A stretch of DNA of 64,000 bases, from the NCBI GenBank assembly GCA_028023455.1, contig JAQFVV010006335.1, positions 2,466,412 to 2,530,411 on the forward strand. Direction: 5' to 3'. Positions within the stretch are counted from its first letter, which is position 1. Each line of letters begins with the position of its first letter. Made by a program: the position numbers and the translations under genes. Positions 1 to 13,668 of the stretch are shown here, piece by piece. Below the pieces are notes generated by a model. The model saw nothing but the letters and a program-made list of their open reading frames with translations. It did no database searches and was not told the origin of the DNA. This DNA comes from Epiperipatus broadwayi (taxonomy: Eukaryota; Onychophora; Udeonychophora; Euonychophora; Peripatidae).

Positions 1-809
1 GTCTTAAGTTATTCTTGTATACATTCGTGTTTCAATTTCCACATCTCCACATTTCATACATCTATTATAAAGTAGATATATTATTTTATAGTTATAATAT
101 CAAATGTGCTGGTGTCTGACAATCTTGTTTTCTTAATCCAAACATTATAAGGAACATTTGCAACTTGATAAACGTATTAGTAAGGTTGCCCAATTAGTAT
201 CTTTGTTAGATGATGATATGAGATTAAAATACCCTATTTCTGACATTATCTAATTGTTAAACACAGTAAAGCATTTAGTCAATTTATCTCATTACATTTT
301 ATTATAAATTAGGATTATAAATTATCGTCCAATGTATTTTACGTAATTCAACTGTGTTTTTAAATTCCCTGAGATCTTATTGTATATTTCTTGATCGGCA
401 TTAAGGTAGCTGTTTAGATGATGATATGCCAAGTCACAGGATTGTTTAGTGATAGAATTATATCAAGCTGATTTATGTTGTATTTGAATGAAGGAAGAAA
501 TTAAGTTGAAAGGATATTTTAATGAACTGTACAAATAAACATTGTGATTCTTTATCATGAAGTTAATTAACAAAAAGGATTTACATTATATTTAATGTTT
601 TATAATATTTCTTCTTTCCTTTACTTATAATTATATATCTTATGAACTTCCTATAACCTTCCACTGAGCTGAGCTGAATGTAGACTAAGATAAAGACTCT
701 CAGTAATAATTTTGTATCAGATATGTTATTATATTGTTCTATTCATTAATAGAACTGGTGCCCTGGGCATTTACTCATATAAAGTATATGAGCGATGTTG
801 GGGTGTAGG

Positions 810-810
<1 letters not shown>
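1..810. other. AT-rich DNA, nothing recognised
   Basis: No coding similarity, tandem array or inverted repeat that I can support. Only short open frames without recognisable motifs occur. Confidence 0.6.

Positions 811-814
<4 letters not shown>

Positions 815-861
<47 letters not shown>
815..861. repeat. (AT)n microsatellite
   Basis: A pure run of AT dinucleotides of about 47 bases. Translation of the run in either strand gives Ile-Tyr repeats, which are artefacts of the microsatellite. Confidence 0.98.
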
Positions 862-863
<2 letters not shown>

Positions 864-3265
864 AACACTATGGGGAAATATAGGACCATACCTGGTCTAA
901 TGGTCACCAGTACATGAAGGTCATCCATCCTAAATTGATTAGCCATTTGTAACTCTACAGAAAATTAGGATTTAAACCATGATGGATCTAAGGAATTGTA
1001 TTTTTATCTTCTAAATTAAACAACATAATCACAAAAAAGATCAGCGTAATAGATCACTCTGAAATATCATATCTAACTATAAGTTTGCTAGCACTCCCCT
1101 AAATAATAATCATTCATCATCATGAATGCTCTACCAAAATAAATCAATCAACAGACCAATTGTGGTCTGGATTAGAACAATAAAAAATATAAATCAACAG
1201 TCAATATGGTGATTAGATTGGGAATGGGACTTCAGAAAATCATGCTAACTTCTGAGCCCTTGCTGCTTAGGCAATTATTTAAACTACAGTTTGGGTGCAC
1301 AAACTTAAGTGCTAATCCATAAAAATACATAATAATGTCAGAGAAACAATAATTCTGGGACATTAAACCATGATGATCATCAGTGATCGGGCCATTTATT
1401 GGTATTTGTGCACTGTCCAACTATGAACTTAATTTCTCATAACCAAACTAAATAAAATGTAGTGCAGGAGTTTTAAAGAATATAATCTTATGTGCCAACC
1501 ATGATGATGATGATTGACCATCTCTGGATGTCCTTTAAGCATAAAATACATTTCCATTTAATTTCTGTTATGATACTTGAATCTAGCTCAGTGAACACAG
1601 GCTCATTACTGTTATTATGACCAATAGATGATGGAAACAGAAATTCCAAAAGTATTTAGAACCTCTAAAATAATCTTCATAATTGAACAATAGTTTATTG
1701 ACAATAAAAAAAATGGTATTAAGGTCTAGAATAAGGCTATGCATATCAAGTCTTCTGATTTTGATTAATATACTACAAAAAATATTACATTGTGATTTGG
1801 TATATGTGATTTACAAAATTCAAGTTATTACATTGATTTACATATCTTTTCTAATATGTTTATTTAAAACCAGACATCACATAGACATGTGATTTAATAT
1901 AAAATGAACATGTTTGAATTTATCAAAATAATAAAACTTTAAATATTTATTTTTATAATTAATTCCATTTTAAAACTTTACATAAAATTCACATATATAT
2001 GTGTATCTATGAACATATAGTTGATATCAATTAATATTAATTATACTTTTTTTTCTGTCAATCAAAGTATTTTCTTTTCCCTTTTTTAAAAAAAAAATAA
2101 AGATAATTTTTGACAGGTAATTCAAATTTTTTTTTATGATAGGTTACTCTCAATTAATTAAGTACATCTTTAAATTAATCTGAAAAGATTTTAGAAGTCC
2201 TCTATTTCTTTTTTGTGAAATAAATTGTCCATGAATCAATTATTACTTCTATATTTTAATTAAATTCAAGTATTATTTACTTCTTATATTTTAAAATATA
2301 TAGATTTTAAATGTCATTTTTACCCAGACATTTATTTAACATTTGACTCTCATTATATATAATGCTATTCACCATTATATTTACATTTATCTGTGTTTTT
2401 TTATGCATTGTTCTTGGTGAGAAAGGTATAATCCTGGATTATCATAATCAGAAAAGTATAATTCAGGTATGGTTGTTGGCATTGATAAGTTCCCTTCTGG
2501 CTAAAATTAGTCCAGGAAAGTTAGATGTTTTCTTATAACACATTTGTAGATATGAATTGCAAAGTGTGTTGACCCTTTTCATCCATGTGAATTCAGACTT
2601 TACTAGTGAACTATAGAGCAGCAGCTTTCTTACATACTTACATTCTCATGACAATTTTCTTTATAATTCATTCTGTCATTAATTACCAATAAACTGCAGC
2701 TACCTTTTGCAAAAATATTAGCAAAACTATATTAGCTAACTCTCATTTCAAAACTACTATTCAGACTTTGAAGCTGACCTATTTTCCCACTGCTTCTCAA
2801 AATATTAAAACAGACACTTTTGGCCAGTTCTTACAAAAGCTTCAATCCAAACTGAACTGACATTTTTAACCATACCTTTTATAGAATCATCTGAGGTAAT
2901 AAAAACACAATGCAGATGTTTTCCATCTATCTAATCCTTTTTACTCTTGAGGTGATAAAACACAGTAACTCTTTTCAATCTGTCTTGATTAAAATTAATT
3001 TTAATCCCTCCAAAAATATTTTTAATTAAATGATACATTTTGTAAATTTTATCTGTTTAACTAACTAAAAAGATTTCAAAATAGGTAGAGAATATATACA
3101 AGCATTAATTCAAAGACAGATATTTTTATAATTATCAGTAGACAGGCTTGTTTTTAAATTTCAAAATCAGAATTCAATATTAATTTATTTAGACCCTTTT
3201 AAATGTTTTAATTTGTAATAAAATTTTGTTTTAATTTGAGAGTTATTTATCTGTTTACTGTCATT
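862..3265. other. AT-rich DNA, nothing recognised
   Basis: No feature could be supported in this interval. Short A and T runs are frequent; a 69-codon open frame at 1683-1892 has low-complexity hydrophobic content and no family resemblance. Confidence 0.6.
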
Positions 3266-3269
3266 ATTA

Positions 3270-3790
3270 TTGTAATAATAATCAGCATTAAGCTAATGCA
3301 CATGTGCTTTGTGGATTTTAACTATAAATGCTCTCATTTTCCAAACACTATTAAAGCCTTTATAAAAAGATAAAATGAATCCATCTATCTTTTCAATGCA
3401 AACATTTATGTATGGCCAAATCATAAGCATTTGAAAATGAGCATGTGAAGATATTAAAGAATCACTTTAAATTACCTTTACTATGCCTGAATAAATGACA
3501 CTTGCAAAATTTACTAGAATTTATGATATGTCATTTATAGTTGAAATTAAGCATATTTAAATAAAATATTTATTTTATATAGTGTGATGTTTTAAACTAT
3601 AATAATAATCAATTCTCATTTCCAAATGCTTAAGGTTTGCCCATACTTAAACATTTGAATTGAAAGGTTAGATGGATTCATTCTATCTTTTCACAAAGAA
3701 TTTATCTTGTGTTTGGAAAGTGAGAGTATTCATTTATACTTAAAATCCACAAAGCGCATGTGTATTAGCTTAATGCTGATTATTATTACA
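3270..3790. repeat. Close inverted pair of an interspersed repeat (family R-3.3)
   Basis: The left arm is about 3270-3440 and the right arm about 3614-3790. Read on the opposite strand, the right arm repeats the left in order: the landmarks are AATAATAATCAGCATTAAGC, the 'GTGCTTTGTGGATTTTAA' block, a block around AGAATGAATCCATCTA, and the 'GGCAAA...AAGCATTTG' block. The spacer (3441-3613) contains a shorter fragment of the same family. A third copy lies at about 37,570-37,761, so this is a dispersed repeat rather than a unique palindrome. No coding sequence is visible and the class is unknown. Confidence 0.8.
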
Positions 3791-3970
3791 GTTTAAAAAC
3801 AACATGCTATATAAAATAAATATCTTATTGTCATTATTATTGCAAGTGAAATATAGAAAATATCTACAAAAAATTATGTCTTTTTATTTCTATCTTTTTC
3901 TTTACTTTATATATAAATGTGCACATACACAACTATGTTGCTGTGTACCATGTAACCTAACTGGTTACAA

Positions 3971-4400
<430 letters not shown>

Positions 4401-4735
4401 ACTATTATGTCTAGAGATTGTTAAAAAAAGCTATAAAGATTTTAAATAGGCCTAAGCACATAAATGAAAATTGTGAATTAAAGACAATTATTAATATTTG
4501 GAAAAAGCTATTGGAGGATAATTTTTTTTTTAAATTTCTCAATCAATAGAATTTTAGTATGAGAAAAAATAAAAGAAAAACATAATGAGTTCAAATTTTA
4601 CCACACACATTATTATGATACTAGAAAAAAGAAGTTATAAAGAAAGTACTTGTTATTATATTAAAACATCAGCTATTTAGCTTTTATATTTATTACATGA
4701 TAGCTCCCACAAATAATAGTATGAATATATATTAT
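4401..4735. other. AT-rich DNA, nothing recognised
   Basis: Poly-T and poly-A rich; no recognisable feature. Confidence 0.6.
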
Positions 4736-5640
4736 AATGGTCAGGGAGGAATTAGAGTCTTACCGTATCTGCTGCCACAGTGCCATCAGGCCATTCGAAC
4801 CTGAAAATTTATATAGGCCAGCAGGTACTTACGGTTAGATTGAGAATTTAAATAAATGTGGGCTTAATGTTTCAGTCACTAGCTCGTGGAGCAGCAGAGA
4901 TAATTTTTATGATAAAAAAAATAAGTCACTGCTAGATTAACAATATACAGAAACATTTATTTTGCACATATATAAAATTTAGACTTATTTATTTTAATAT
5001 AATGTTTACTTTAGAATTTGATTTAATTTACATTTTAACTTTTTATTTTAAAAGTTCACACAGATGAATTAATTAATATTTTATTAGAGAGTGTAGTATG
5101 GATAGACTACATAGATTGCACTCAAAAAAAGAAAATATTCTACATCCTTTATTTAACCCTAGCCCAAAAGTTTGCAGTCAAACTAACACCAATATATCTG
5201 ATATATTGATGTGTTCAATGCAATATGAATATGTCAGCACAATACTGTGCTATCAGAAATGTACATCGGAACAGCACAGTTTTTTAGAAGAAATGTTTCT
5301 TGTCCAGTACATGTGTAATTTGTCTGTCTGGCATGAAGAGCAATAAAAAAACTCCATAGGAAAATATTGCAGTTCTTTTTGCCAACTTACCATTCCATTT
5401 CATAGACTAAAGGGGAGATCCCAGGAGCAGGAAATACCATCTGCTTCTGATGGTCAATAAAAAATGGGACTATTTTCCCCAAGAGCCACATATAATGTGA
5501 TCCTGCATGTAACGAATCTTCAAACTTCATTTACTAATTACACCAATACATCCAACCCATTAACCCAATTTAACTGCAAAACAAGTAACTTAAGATTAAT
5601 CCTCCCTTAAACTAACATAAATTTACAAATCTATGCAGCC
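4736..5640 (-). mobile_element. REP-A copy 3, divergent and inverted relative to the copies at 16.9-20.1 kb
   Basis: On the opposite strand from the copies at 16,912-17,990 and 19,022-20,100 (strand assigned relative to those, drawn as +). Shared landmarks, in order from 4736: the end block resembling TGTAATGATC, the 'GGTTCGAATGGCC' box, the block with 'CACTAGCTCGTGGAGCAGCAGAGAT', 'TGTGCAAAATAAATGT', 'GATAGACTACATAGATT', 'TTTAACCCTAG', 'GCAGTCAAACT', and beyond 5530 the 'TTTACTAATTACACCAATA' block that also follows copy 2 at about 18,970-19,000. The middle of the element (equivalent to about 17,240-17,580) is missing and roughly 100 bases around 5400-5500 have no counterpart. The TG-like end suggests an LTR, but no coding region belongs to it here, so the class stays open. 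Confidence 0.75.
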
Positions 5641-6644
5641 ATCCCCACCCAACTTAAATTTAACATGATTTAAAAGTTTTAGTTTAAAAAATCCTAATAA
5701 ACGCTCAAAAGTAATTAAAAAATAAATTAATAGAAATGATTTAAAAATACATATAATAAAAATAATTATTACTAAATGATTTAATTTGGTAAGATAGAAA
5801 TTCATATTTATATTTAAATATTGGAAAAAGTTTTGGATTTAAAGTTCATGAGTTATTTAGAGTTCTTATGATTTAAAGGTCCATACTTTACATTTCATTG
5901 TGATTTGAATACTGTGTTCTTTCTAATTTCCACATGATCCTGGGGAGACTGGTGTACTGTTAGCCATTCTGTTGGTATTCATCCTGAGGTCCTTTTCCTG
6001 AGCTTGTATAGTTCTTTGCAGGACCCTGGGGTTCACAATATAGGAAAATGACACTTCATTTCATTTTTTTGAAAAACTTAAGGGATTGAAAGTGTATCTT
6101 TTCAATTCCTTATCCTTCAACACTCTCAGAACACAAAACTGAAACTCAAAACTGACTTTTCATTCCAGTCTTTTTCTTTTTATATCAAAAGTCCAGACTA
6201 ACTGATCATGACATAAATCTGATAATGTTTCTTTCGCCCGTAGTCCATTTCCTGATGGATTTTATTGGTTATTCAATTCTTATTCTTTTTATTTTCTATC
6301 TGACCTTTAATTATAAATTCTGACATGCGCTAGAACTAGTTTACTTGAACAAATTATAAATAATCATTTCTATTTTTAGCCTTTTACACAATATAAGTAA
6401 TTAAATTTTGTACATTCTTAATGATATATTTTTATCATTAAATCTTTGCTGAAAATTTACTTTTAAAATACTTTTTTTTAGAAAGTTTTCTTTAAATAAT
6501 TTCAATCTTTGCGACTTTATATATATATAAGACTTTAGATGACTCTTAAATTTCAATTTTTAATTCTTAAAAACAAGTTTTTATTTGCAAACTTTTATAC
6601 TTTAACTTTTTTAAAAAAACAAAAAAAGTACCAGCATGCCCATT

Positions 6645-6649
<5 letters not shown>
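5641..6649. other. AT-rich DNA, nothing recognised
   Basis: The piece 5930-6060 is less AT-rich than its surroundings but I recognise no family in it. Confidence 0.55.

Positions 6650-6720
<71 letters not shown>
6650..6720. repeat. (TA)n microsatellite at the 5' side of a Penelope-like element
   Basis: Two TA runs separated by TATTATAA. It abuts the truncated 5' end of PLE-A1. Confidence 0.95.
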
Positions 6721-6725
<5 letters not shown>

Positions 6726-7557
6726 TATAATAATTATAATAAAAGCATCATACTTAAGGCTTTACATAACATTAATACTAAAAAGAAAAAAGAGGATAGA
6801 ATTGTCAATTCCTCTTTTAATAGAGTAATTTTACCTTACATTAGAGGGGTTACTGATAAAATCAATAGAATACTATATTGTTTTGATATAAAGACTACTT
6901 TTTTACTGGCAAAAAAAATTGGTGATTTTTTTTATAAACCTAAAGCCAGAATACTTTTGGAACATCAAGGAGTTTATAAAATTCCATGTTTGCCATGCTC
7001 AAGAAGCTATGTGGGTCATTCTAATAGATGAATAAATGTCAGAATTAAGGAACATAGAAATGACTTTAAACAAAAAATTAGTACATCAGTTTTTACTTCC
7101 CATTTTTTTAGAAATTGGTCACAAACCTGATTTTGACAATACAAAAATACTTGCAAATTGGGAACCATGTGATCTAAGAACCATGAGAGAGTCAATTGAA
7201 ATATTAAAGAGACCTACTGGTTTAAATAGGGCTGATGAAGCACAACATATTCCAGCTATGTGTAAACCTCTCATTTTATCTAATATTAACTTGAAATTAA
7301 TAGATGAAAAAACTAAAGGAAATAAACATTTTGATAAGCCTCATATTGTTAATGCCGAACTACTTCAAGTTGAATCCCACTTGTCATCTCACACTGAGTC
7401 ACGTTATTCTTTGAGATGTAATGAGATTGTTCTTTCAAAAGTTAACCTTGATAATGGTGGTTTCTATTCCGTCGAAATACCGGATTGTAATGAACAATAA
7501 TCCATGGTTCATACCCAAAAACACTGTATTATCTACATCATATAACCATGAAAACAT
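6721..7557 (+). pseudogene. Penelope-like retroelement PLE-A1: 5'-truncated, frameshifted GIY-YIG end
   Basis: Penelope-like elements encode a reverse transcriptase followed by a GIY-YIG endonuclease. Only the part after the RT core is present. Frame 3 at about 6969-7028 reads GVYKIPCLPCSRSYVGHSNR, a GIY-YIG amino end with the Tyr and the 'YVG' Gly, followed by a stop and then INVRIKEH, the usual Arg-containing helix. Downstream the reading moves to another frame (7036-7500, 154 codons), with FDNTKILANWEPCDLRTMRE and SIEILKR, the distal part of the nuclease domain. Several stops lie upstream (6780-6960). The element ends in a non-coding tail with CATCATATAACCATGAAAAC and a (TA)n run at 7558-7576. 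The same family occurs as PLE-A2 at 20.5-22.8 kb, where the same tail also ends at (TA)n. Confidence 0.85.
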
Positions 7558-7689
7558 TATATATATATATATATATTTAAAGCACTAATAATTTCTACTA
7601 GAGCCGAATTTGTTGAAGCTATATGTAAAACGAAAGAATAATGAGATTATCTGCTCCAGACATTAACAACTCTATCATAATTGTCTTGC

Positions 7690-7785
7690 GTTGTTAGCCG
7701 AGAGATATCGCAACCGCCATGCAAGCAAGTAGTTGGTTGCAGGCAGTTGTGGGTTCGCGTCCCGGCCGATGCTATTACATATGGA
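7690..7785 (+). repeat. tRNA-derived fragment, probable SINE head
   Basis: A GC-richer stretch with the pol III B-box-like sequence GGGTTCGCGTCCCGGCC (about 7750-7766) preceded by AGCCGAGAGATATCGCAACC, which could be a degenerate A-box region. The T-arm is recognisable but a full cloverleaf is not, so this is not called as a tRNA gene. An A-run follows at about 7782-7791, as expected for a SINE tail. Confidence 0.5.
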
Positions 7786-7789
7786 AAAA

Positions 7790-10700
7790 AAAAACTCTAT
7801 CATGATTATAAAGTAAACTGCAATGAGCAGTGAAACCATATATCATTGCCTTAAACAATAATATATGATGAGGCTAACTATTTGATTAACAATTTAATGA
7901 AAATCAAATCAAAGCAATAACTAAAGCAGATTCTAATATACTTTAATAATCTATTGTTATTGTAATAATTCAAACCTATTTAATAATTAATGATACTGTA
8001 TTTTATCTAAACAGATGAGCTTCTAAATAACTATAATTCCATTTTTACAAACGTTTTTAAATATATACGCTATTTAAATGTTGAAACAAAATAATCCTTG
8101 GCTCAAATGTATATCTAGTTTAATAAAATGCTAAACAGAAAGTATAAACATTTCATTTGTATCTTTCAATAAAGCGATACATAATTATTTCTTCTTTAAT
8201 ATTTAATTAACAATATTCTATTGAAATCAACTAGATTTTATATCCTTTTGGAAAATACTTTGAAAACTTATGCACTCCTTTAAATGTTTAAACAAATTAA
8301 TCTACTACTAGTTTAATAAGACGCTATAATGTAATGTATAAATAATTTACTCATATCTTCCAATAAAGCGATACTTAATTATTGCTTCGTTTATATTTTA
8401 AAATAGAATACTCCATGAAAATTTATTATCAACAAATCTATTAGCTAATTTCTAACTCTACAATACCCAATCACATTATATAAAAGATATATTGGATGTT
8501 TATTAACCTATAATTATTAATATTAGTTATTTGAATCTTCAAACAATTGAATATGAAATTGGTTTTGGTAACAATTAAACTATATGATTATAATGGACAT
8601 TTATACCAATTCAAAGATAATATTCCATTAAACCAGTCAATGAAATTTTACTCTTCATTTTAGAGAAGTTTAAAAAAATATTTAAGACAAGTTATTCTAA
8701 ACCAATGATAAAATACGATCTATTTAGATTTTTATGACGGGTTAGATAAGCAAAGAAATGATGGACTCTAAGCTAATGACATTTACCTGTAATATTAACT
8801 AAAATATATGTTAGCAAATACTCTAATAGAGAAAAAATACAAAGTTTATATATAAATAAGTGAAAAAATTTATAATATATAAACATATCATATTTTATAT
8901 TCTACTTCATTTACCAAGCTGAGTTTGAATCTTGAACTGAATTTTAAATTGCAAAATCATCCTCCGCAATCAAAATAAAAAATCAACAGAGTTGTGGCAT
9001 TTAAATCAACTCAATTTATTGGATTATATAAAAAAAATGGTAAAATTTATAACAAAATACAATAAGAAATTAATCTATATTTCTGATTGATGGAATTATA
9101 AAATGTCTTTGGGTAACTCTAAACTATGTTGCGAAAACAATAATGACATGTATATAAAAAAAATGGATGAATAGAGAGATTTGAATATTTTAATAAAAAA
9201 AATTAAACAACATACATCAAATATATGCAATTGAATGAGATTGAAATCTATTTGTTCATTAAAATAATAATCGATAAATAAATATGAAATAAAATGATAT
9301 ATTTAAAGCTCTTGTCTGTTCGATGTTTTAAACTAAATTTTATACATACAAAAATCAAATTGGATATTTAAAAAAAAACAATGGGTTATATATATATATA
9401 TATATATAGTCAGACAAGAGTTCAAATAATTCGTAAAGAATTCTTTTCAAGCATTTCATTGCCTAAATTCTATTACACCTAAATATGATCTAAATAAAAT
9501 ACAAATCATCCTTTTAAAATATAAAAAAAAATAATATGAACACATATTTAAATTTAAAAAATCATACCCTAAATAAAAGTCTGTCCATTTTCATTAACCA
9601 CTGATTAATCATAACTTTTTTATTTCCATCCTAAGATGTGAATGTGAATTTACTTCCTTGAGTAGAAATAATGTTCAGATAGAATAATACTGTTAAATTA
9701 AGTGAAGAATTTTAATAACAGCCCTTTTTTCTTTTTCTCTCTGAATTAGAAGATTGGAGTCTAAATTGCTTATTAATATGCATTAATGCAGTTGATCTTC
9801 CTGGCTTGAAACATGCTATCCATCGAAGTTACATCTGGATTTTTTAAAAAAAAAAAAACCTGGGATCTCTTTCCGTTAAAAAAAAAAAGGCCAATTCTAT
9901 ACAACAATTTTTTTATATGGGTTTATCTTCTTTCACATTCTTGTTTGTTGTCTTCTTTGAAACCTTCTTCAACCAGCCACTTTTCAAACTGAATGGGCAG
10001 AATGCTGATTCTTTATTCTTCCATATGTTATAGCTTCATGAATTTAAAATAAAGTTTTAAAGAATTTTTTTTAAGAACTGAGAAACGCGTTGGTCTTCAA
10101 CAATGGCAAAAAATGATAAGCGTTCTCTTACAGTCTTTTCAGGCCATTTATATTATCTCTTTCTGGCATTATGGATGTCATAATAACTATTGGAATTCAC
10201 TCTAAAATTGCTCAATGCCAAAACAATATATTCCAATGTTTTTCAGCTAAATTTTGCAAGTGCAATGTAAGTTTGGAAAAAAAATGGATACATGGAAATT
10301 AAATCTAAGTTTGATATGATTTTTCATATTATTTTTAAATCAAAATACAGAATTGATATTACAACCTTGATTCACTTTATAAATATAAATAATTTACATA
10401 TTTTTAATAATAAAATTTTTTTAATTTATAAACAAATATACCTGACATAAAAACATTAAATTATATGTAATAATGTTACTATGGTGACTGCAGTAACAGA
10501 AATAAATTATGTAAAAATAATAATACTTATCCTATTTGAGTAATCTTTTATATCATACTAAATTATTTTTAGAATTTATTTATTTGCCTATATGTTTTTC
10601 TTGAGTTTGATTATAACGAATTTAGTATTTGAAGCAAGAATTAGCAGTAAACAATACTATTTAAAAAGCTTTAGGTTGTCATGGTTATCAATTTAAACTT

Positions 10701-10790
10701 ATATTTTCAAGATCTCTCATTATCTATTTATCAAGTAAAAGAAAAAACAAAACAACAAATTTCTTTATTTTTTTATATACTTCTATGATT
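7790..10790. other. AT-rich DNA, mostly unclassified
   Basis: Contains the imperfect tandem duplication at 8070-8410 (listed separately), a (TA)n run at about 9388-9408, and short A/T tracts. No coding similarity. Confidence 0.55.
8070..8410. repeat. Imperfect tandem duplication, unit about 195-207 bases
   Basis: Two successive blocks share the same order of landmarks: TTTAAATGTT-AAACAAA (8072 and 8279), CTAGTTTAATAA (about 8115 and 8308), and CAATAAAGCGATAC-TAATTATT (about 8168 and 8361). The offsets differ slightly because of indels. Class unknown; the AATAAA inside the conserved box resembles a polyadenylation signal but no transcript is evident. Confidence 0.65.
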
Positions 10791-10794
10791 AATC

Positions 10795-10876
<82 letters not shown>
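10795..10876. repeat. (TA)n microsatellite
   Basis: About 80 bases of uninterrupted TA. Confidence 0.97.
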
Positions 10877-10879
<3 letters not shown>

Positions 10880-13339
10880 CCAGTCCATACTCCCTGCAGA
10901 ATTATTTTCCTAATCTTGCACTGATCATGAAGTGACAAAGATTCAACAGGTAAAGAAATGGATATCAATCTAGCCGATTGTCTGTACTCATGTATATTGT
11001 TACTTCCAGCTAAATTGATAGAAAGAGTGGATTGACAGGACTCTTCCAGTTAAAAACGCCCTTTAGTTGACATCTTATTTGAATTCCTGAATATTTAGAA
11101 CAATGGCAAGTACACACCTTTGAAAAATCTATTTACAAAATAGACTTTTGCACGCCACTTCTAGAAAAGAATCAAAAAATGAATTTTTCACCCTCCTAGA
11201 AGAATGTGCAATATCATATGGTCAGTGGAGCATAAGAATAAGATTTAACACCCCAGTAGAGTAATATCCCTTTGTGGCTAGCTCATTCACTCTATAATCT
11301 AGGGTCTTCAAATGGGTAAGTTAAATGATTATTACCGGTACGTGGTTGATAAGGAAAGAATACATTTTGATCAATATAAATAATAATATAAAAATGAAAC
11401 AAGTGTAATATTATGATTAAATATTTATTTAATCCCAAATACTTACCACCGTTTCATACAAATCATTAATTATCCCAAACCATATATATTTGAGGTGTTG
11501 AAATAGATAAAATACAATTTTAAATAAGAAAAATAATAAATCCCTAAAGCTATTTACAATGTTTACAAGTAATGGAAATGGTCTGAGCTCTTTTTACCCA
11601 ATAGAAATAAATTTTACTTTGTGTGATTTGATATACAGATAGAAGTTTTTCGGTCATACAGGCATACACTTTTACTGATAACTTTAAAACCTTTTTATTG
11701 ATAGCAAAAAAAAAAAAAAAACTAGGCATACGTATATTTGCAATATGAGATATTTCACTAATTTCATACTTTTCAACAAGTCAACAAGGTTGCAAAAGCT
11801 CAGATACTATATCGTACTCACCATAAGGTACTGTATCTATTTCCCTCTCGCTATAGATAAATTCCTGTACATGTATATATGTGCATCACAATTATACACT
11901 TACTATTACTTTAAATATAAAGTTATTAGAGTACTTGCTTACAGGGAATCCATAATAGATCAATCCCTTCTTGCACTCATCATAAGGTGCAGCAGTAACA
12001 AAAAAAAAAACTTAAAAAGGATATACGGATAAATACATTTTTAGATATTCAGCGTGAGATATCGTATTTACCAAATATTATAAGCGTATGTACGCATATA
12101 CATACATGTATATCCATATATGACAAATTCCAGGAGTAACAAGAGGAAAATAAATAGCAACAACAAAAAAAAAAGAATCTCATTGCAATCTTTGTTGAAA
12201 ATACTAGAATTTGAAATAGAAAAATTGACTCAAAGGATTTAAGTCAAAGCTTTATCATTTATGTCCGTAATAACCGCAAATTCAAATACATATGCGAGAG
12301 ATTCTCTCTCTTTTTTAAATGATTGATAATAATAGCAAAAAAATAATATATTTAATCGGAAATATCAAAGTTAATTATCTCAATATTAATAAATATCTTA
12401 AAATAAACTTATATCTGCATCTTCATTCTTCTCCTATGGGCTCTTGAGTGGGCTTCAAGTTAACTGGCTGTGGGGTGAGGATTTCATCCATTTAGCAAGG
12501 TGGCATTTGTCATCATCATGGGCAGCTGGAATTGGTGTGGTCACATCTTGGCAGCTTGGGACAGAGAAAGGGCAGTGCACTGGCTAGTTGTCTACCCCAT
12601 GGTCATTTTACTGGACTCACTGGTAGATTGCTTCATATTTTCCTCTGTGTGTATATGATAATAAATTTTATCAAATGTTCATTTTCTATCTTGACTAGTT
12701 TATTAAATTCTTAAGAAATCAAGAGTGCTTAAAAGAACTATATAATAGATTTCTTAGAAAATGTCAGCAGCGGTCTAGTCCATAAATTTATCTCTAAGTT
12801 GCTAGATGATTGAAAATCTCTGGAGCCAAAGTAGTGAACGACTTGAATGCCAAAGAAAGAATGAATCTCCCAGCACTGACTAACTTATCAAAATCACCCA
12901 TCAGAACCAATACCGATAGCCTTCTGAGAAGTATGAATCAGACAATCCTTTTAATTTAACTTATCACTTATTATAACATTGCTTACAATTTTTCCGATTA
13001 AATTTTACATTTTAGGATTTAATATAATGACTTCCATCTTCAATAACCTAGACCACTTGCTCACAAAATCAATTCAAAAGAATTTTTGAAAAGATAACAG
13101 TTTAATTATAGCCTTATTAAAACATTTTGCTTTTGATCAGATATTTGCAAAAGCAATTAACATTATTTTCTTATGGAATAAAATTACAATCTTTAGAAAA
13201 GTAATTAAAAAATACATACAAGTATGTTGGAAAATAAAAAAAAACAAATACATACAATGACATATCATAAAAAATATACAAAAAGGAAAACAAAAAAAAC
13301 ACATGAGTTTATTATGCAATATTTTGTGTGTCAATTTCA
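10877..13339. other. Mostly unclassified AT-rich DNA with a dyad-motif cluster
   Basis: No coding similarity. Between 11,814 and 12,063 three short near-palindromes related to those inside REP-A occur (listed separately). 12,435-12,640 is noticeably less AT-rich but matches nothing I recognise. Confidence 0.5.
11814..12063 (-). repeat. Three REP-A-type dyad motifs
   Basis: GTACTCACCATAAGGTAC at 11,814-11,831, TGCACTCATCATAAGGTGCA at 11,972-11,991, and GATATTCAGCGTGAGATATC at 12,044-12,063. Read on the other strand they match the motif type GTACCTTATGGTGAGTAC found repeatedly inside REP-A (17,410; 18,315; 19,518). The surrounding sequence is only loosely similar, so this may be a very old relative of REP-A. 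Confidence 0.5.
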
Positions 13340-13511
13340 TATTACTCTAAATTGGTGTGTGTGGGTATTTTAATGCTCACACCAACTTCCATTATTAATA
13401 TAGCACATTTATATATTTGTTGTGCCTAATATGTACAAATCTATATATGTATCTGCTGTAATATTCTTTACAGCAGACTTTGTGCAAGGCCATTTGATAA
13501 TGCCCGGCACA
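13340..13511 (-). mobile_element. Start of the Gypsy-1 3' LTR
   Basis: On the minus strand the LTR would begin TGTGCCGGGCATTATC at 13,511, directly after the polypurine tract. About 45 bases in, CTGCTGTAA and TTACAGCAG form a 9-bp stem with a short loop (forward coordinates about 13,451-13,474). The distal boundary is not visible because no second LTR copy is present in the window; 13,340 is only an arbitrary limit. Confidence 0.5.
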
Positions 13512-13668
13512 ATACCCCCCTCTCCAATGAGACTTTTAAATGGATATGACCATTTAAAGTCTTAAGTTCTTATTTATACAGATATTATGAACAATACATG
13601 TGAGATGATTTTGGAGCATCCTGGATGCTATGGTATAGGTTTTAGTGCATGAGCATTGTATGTGCCCT

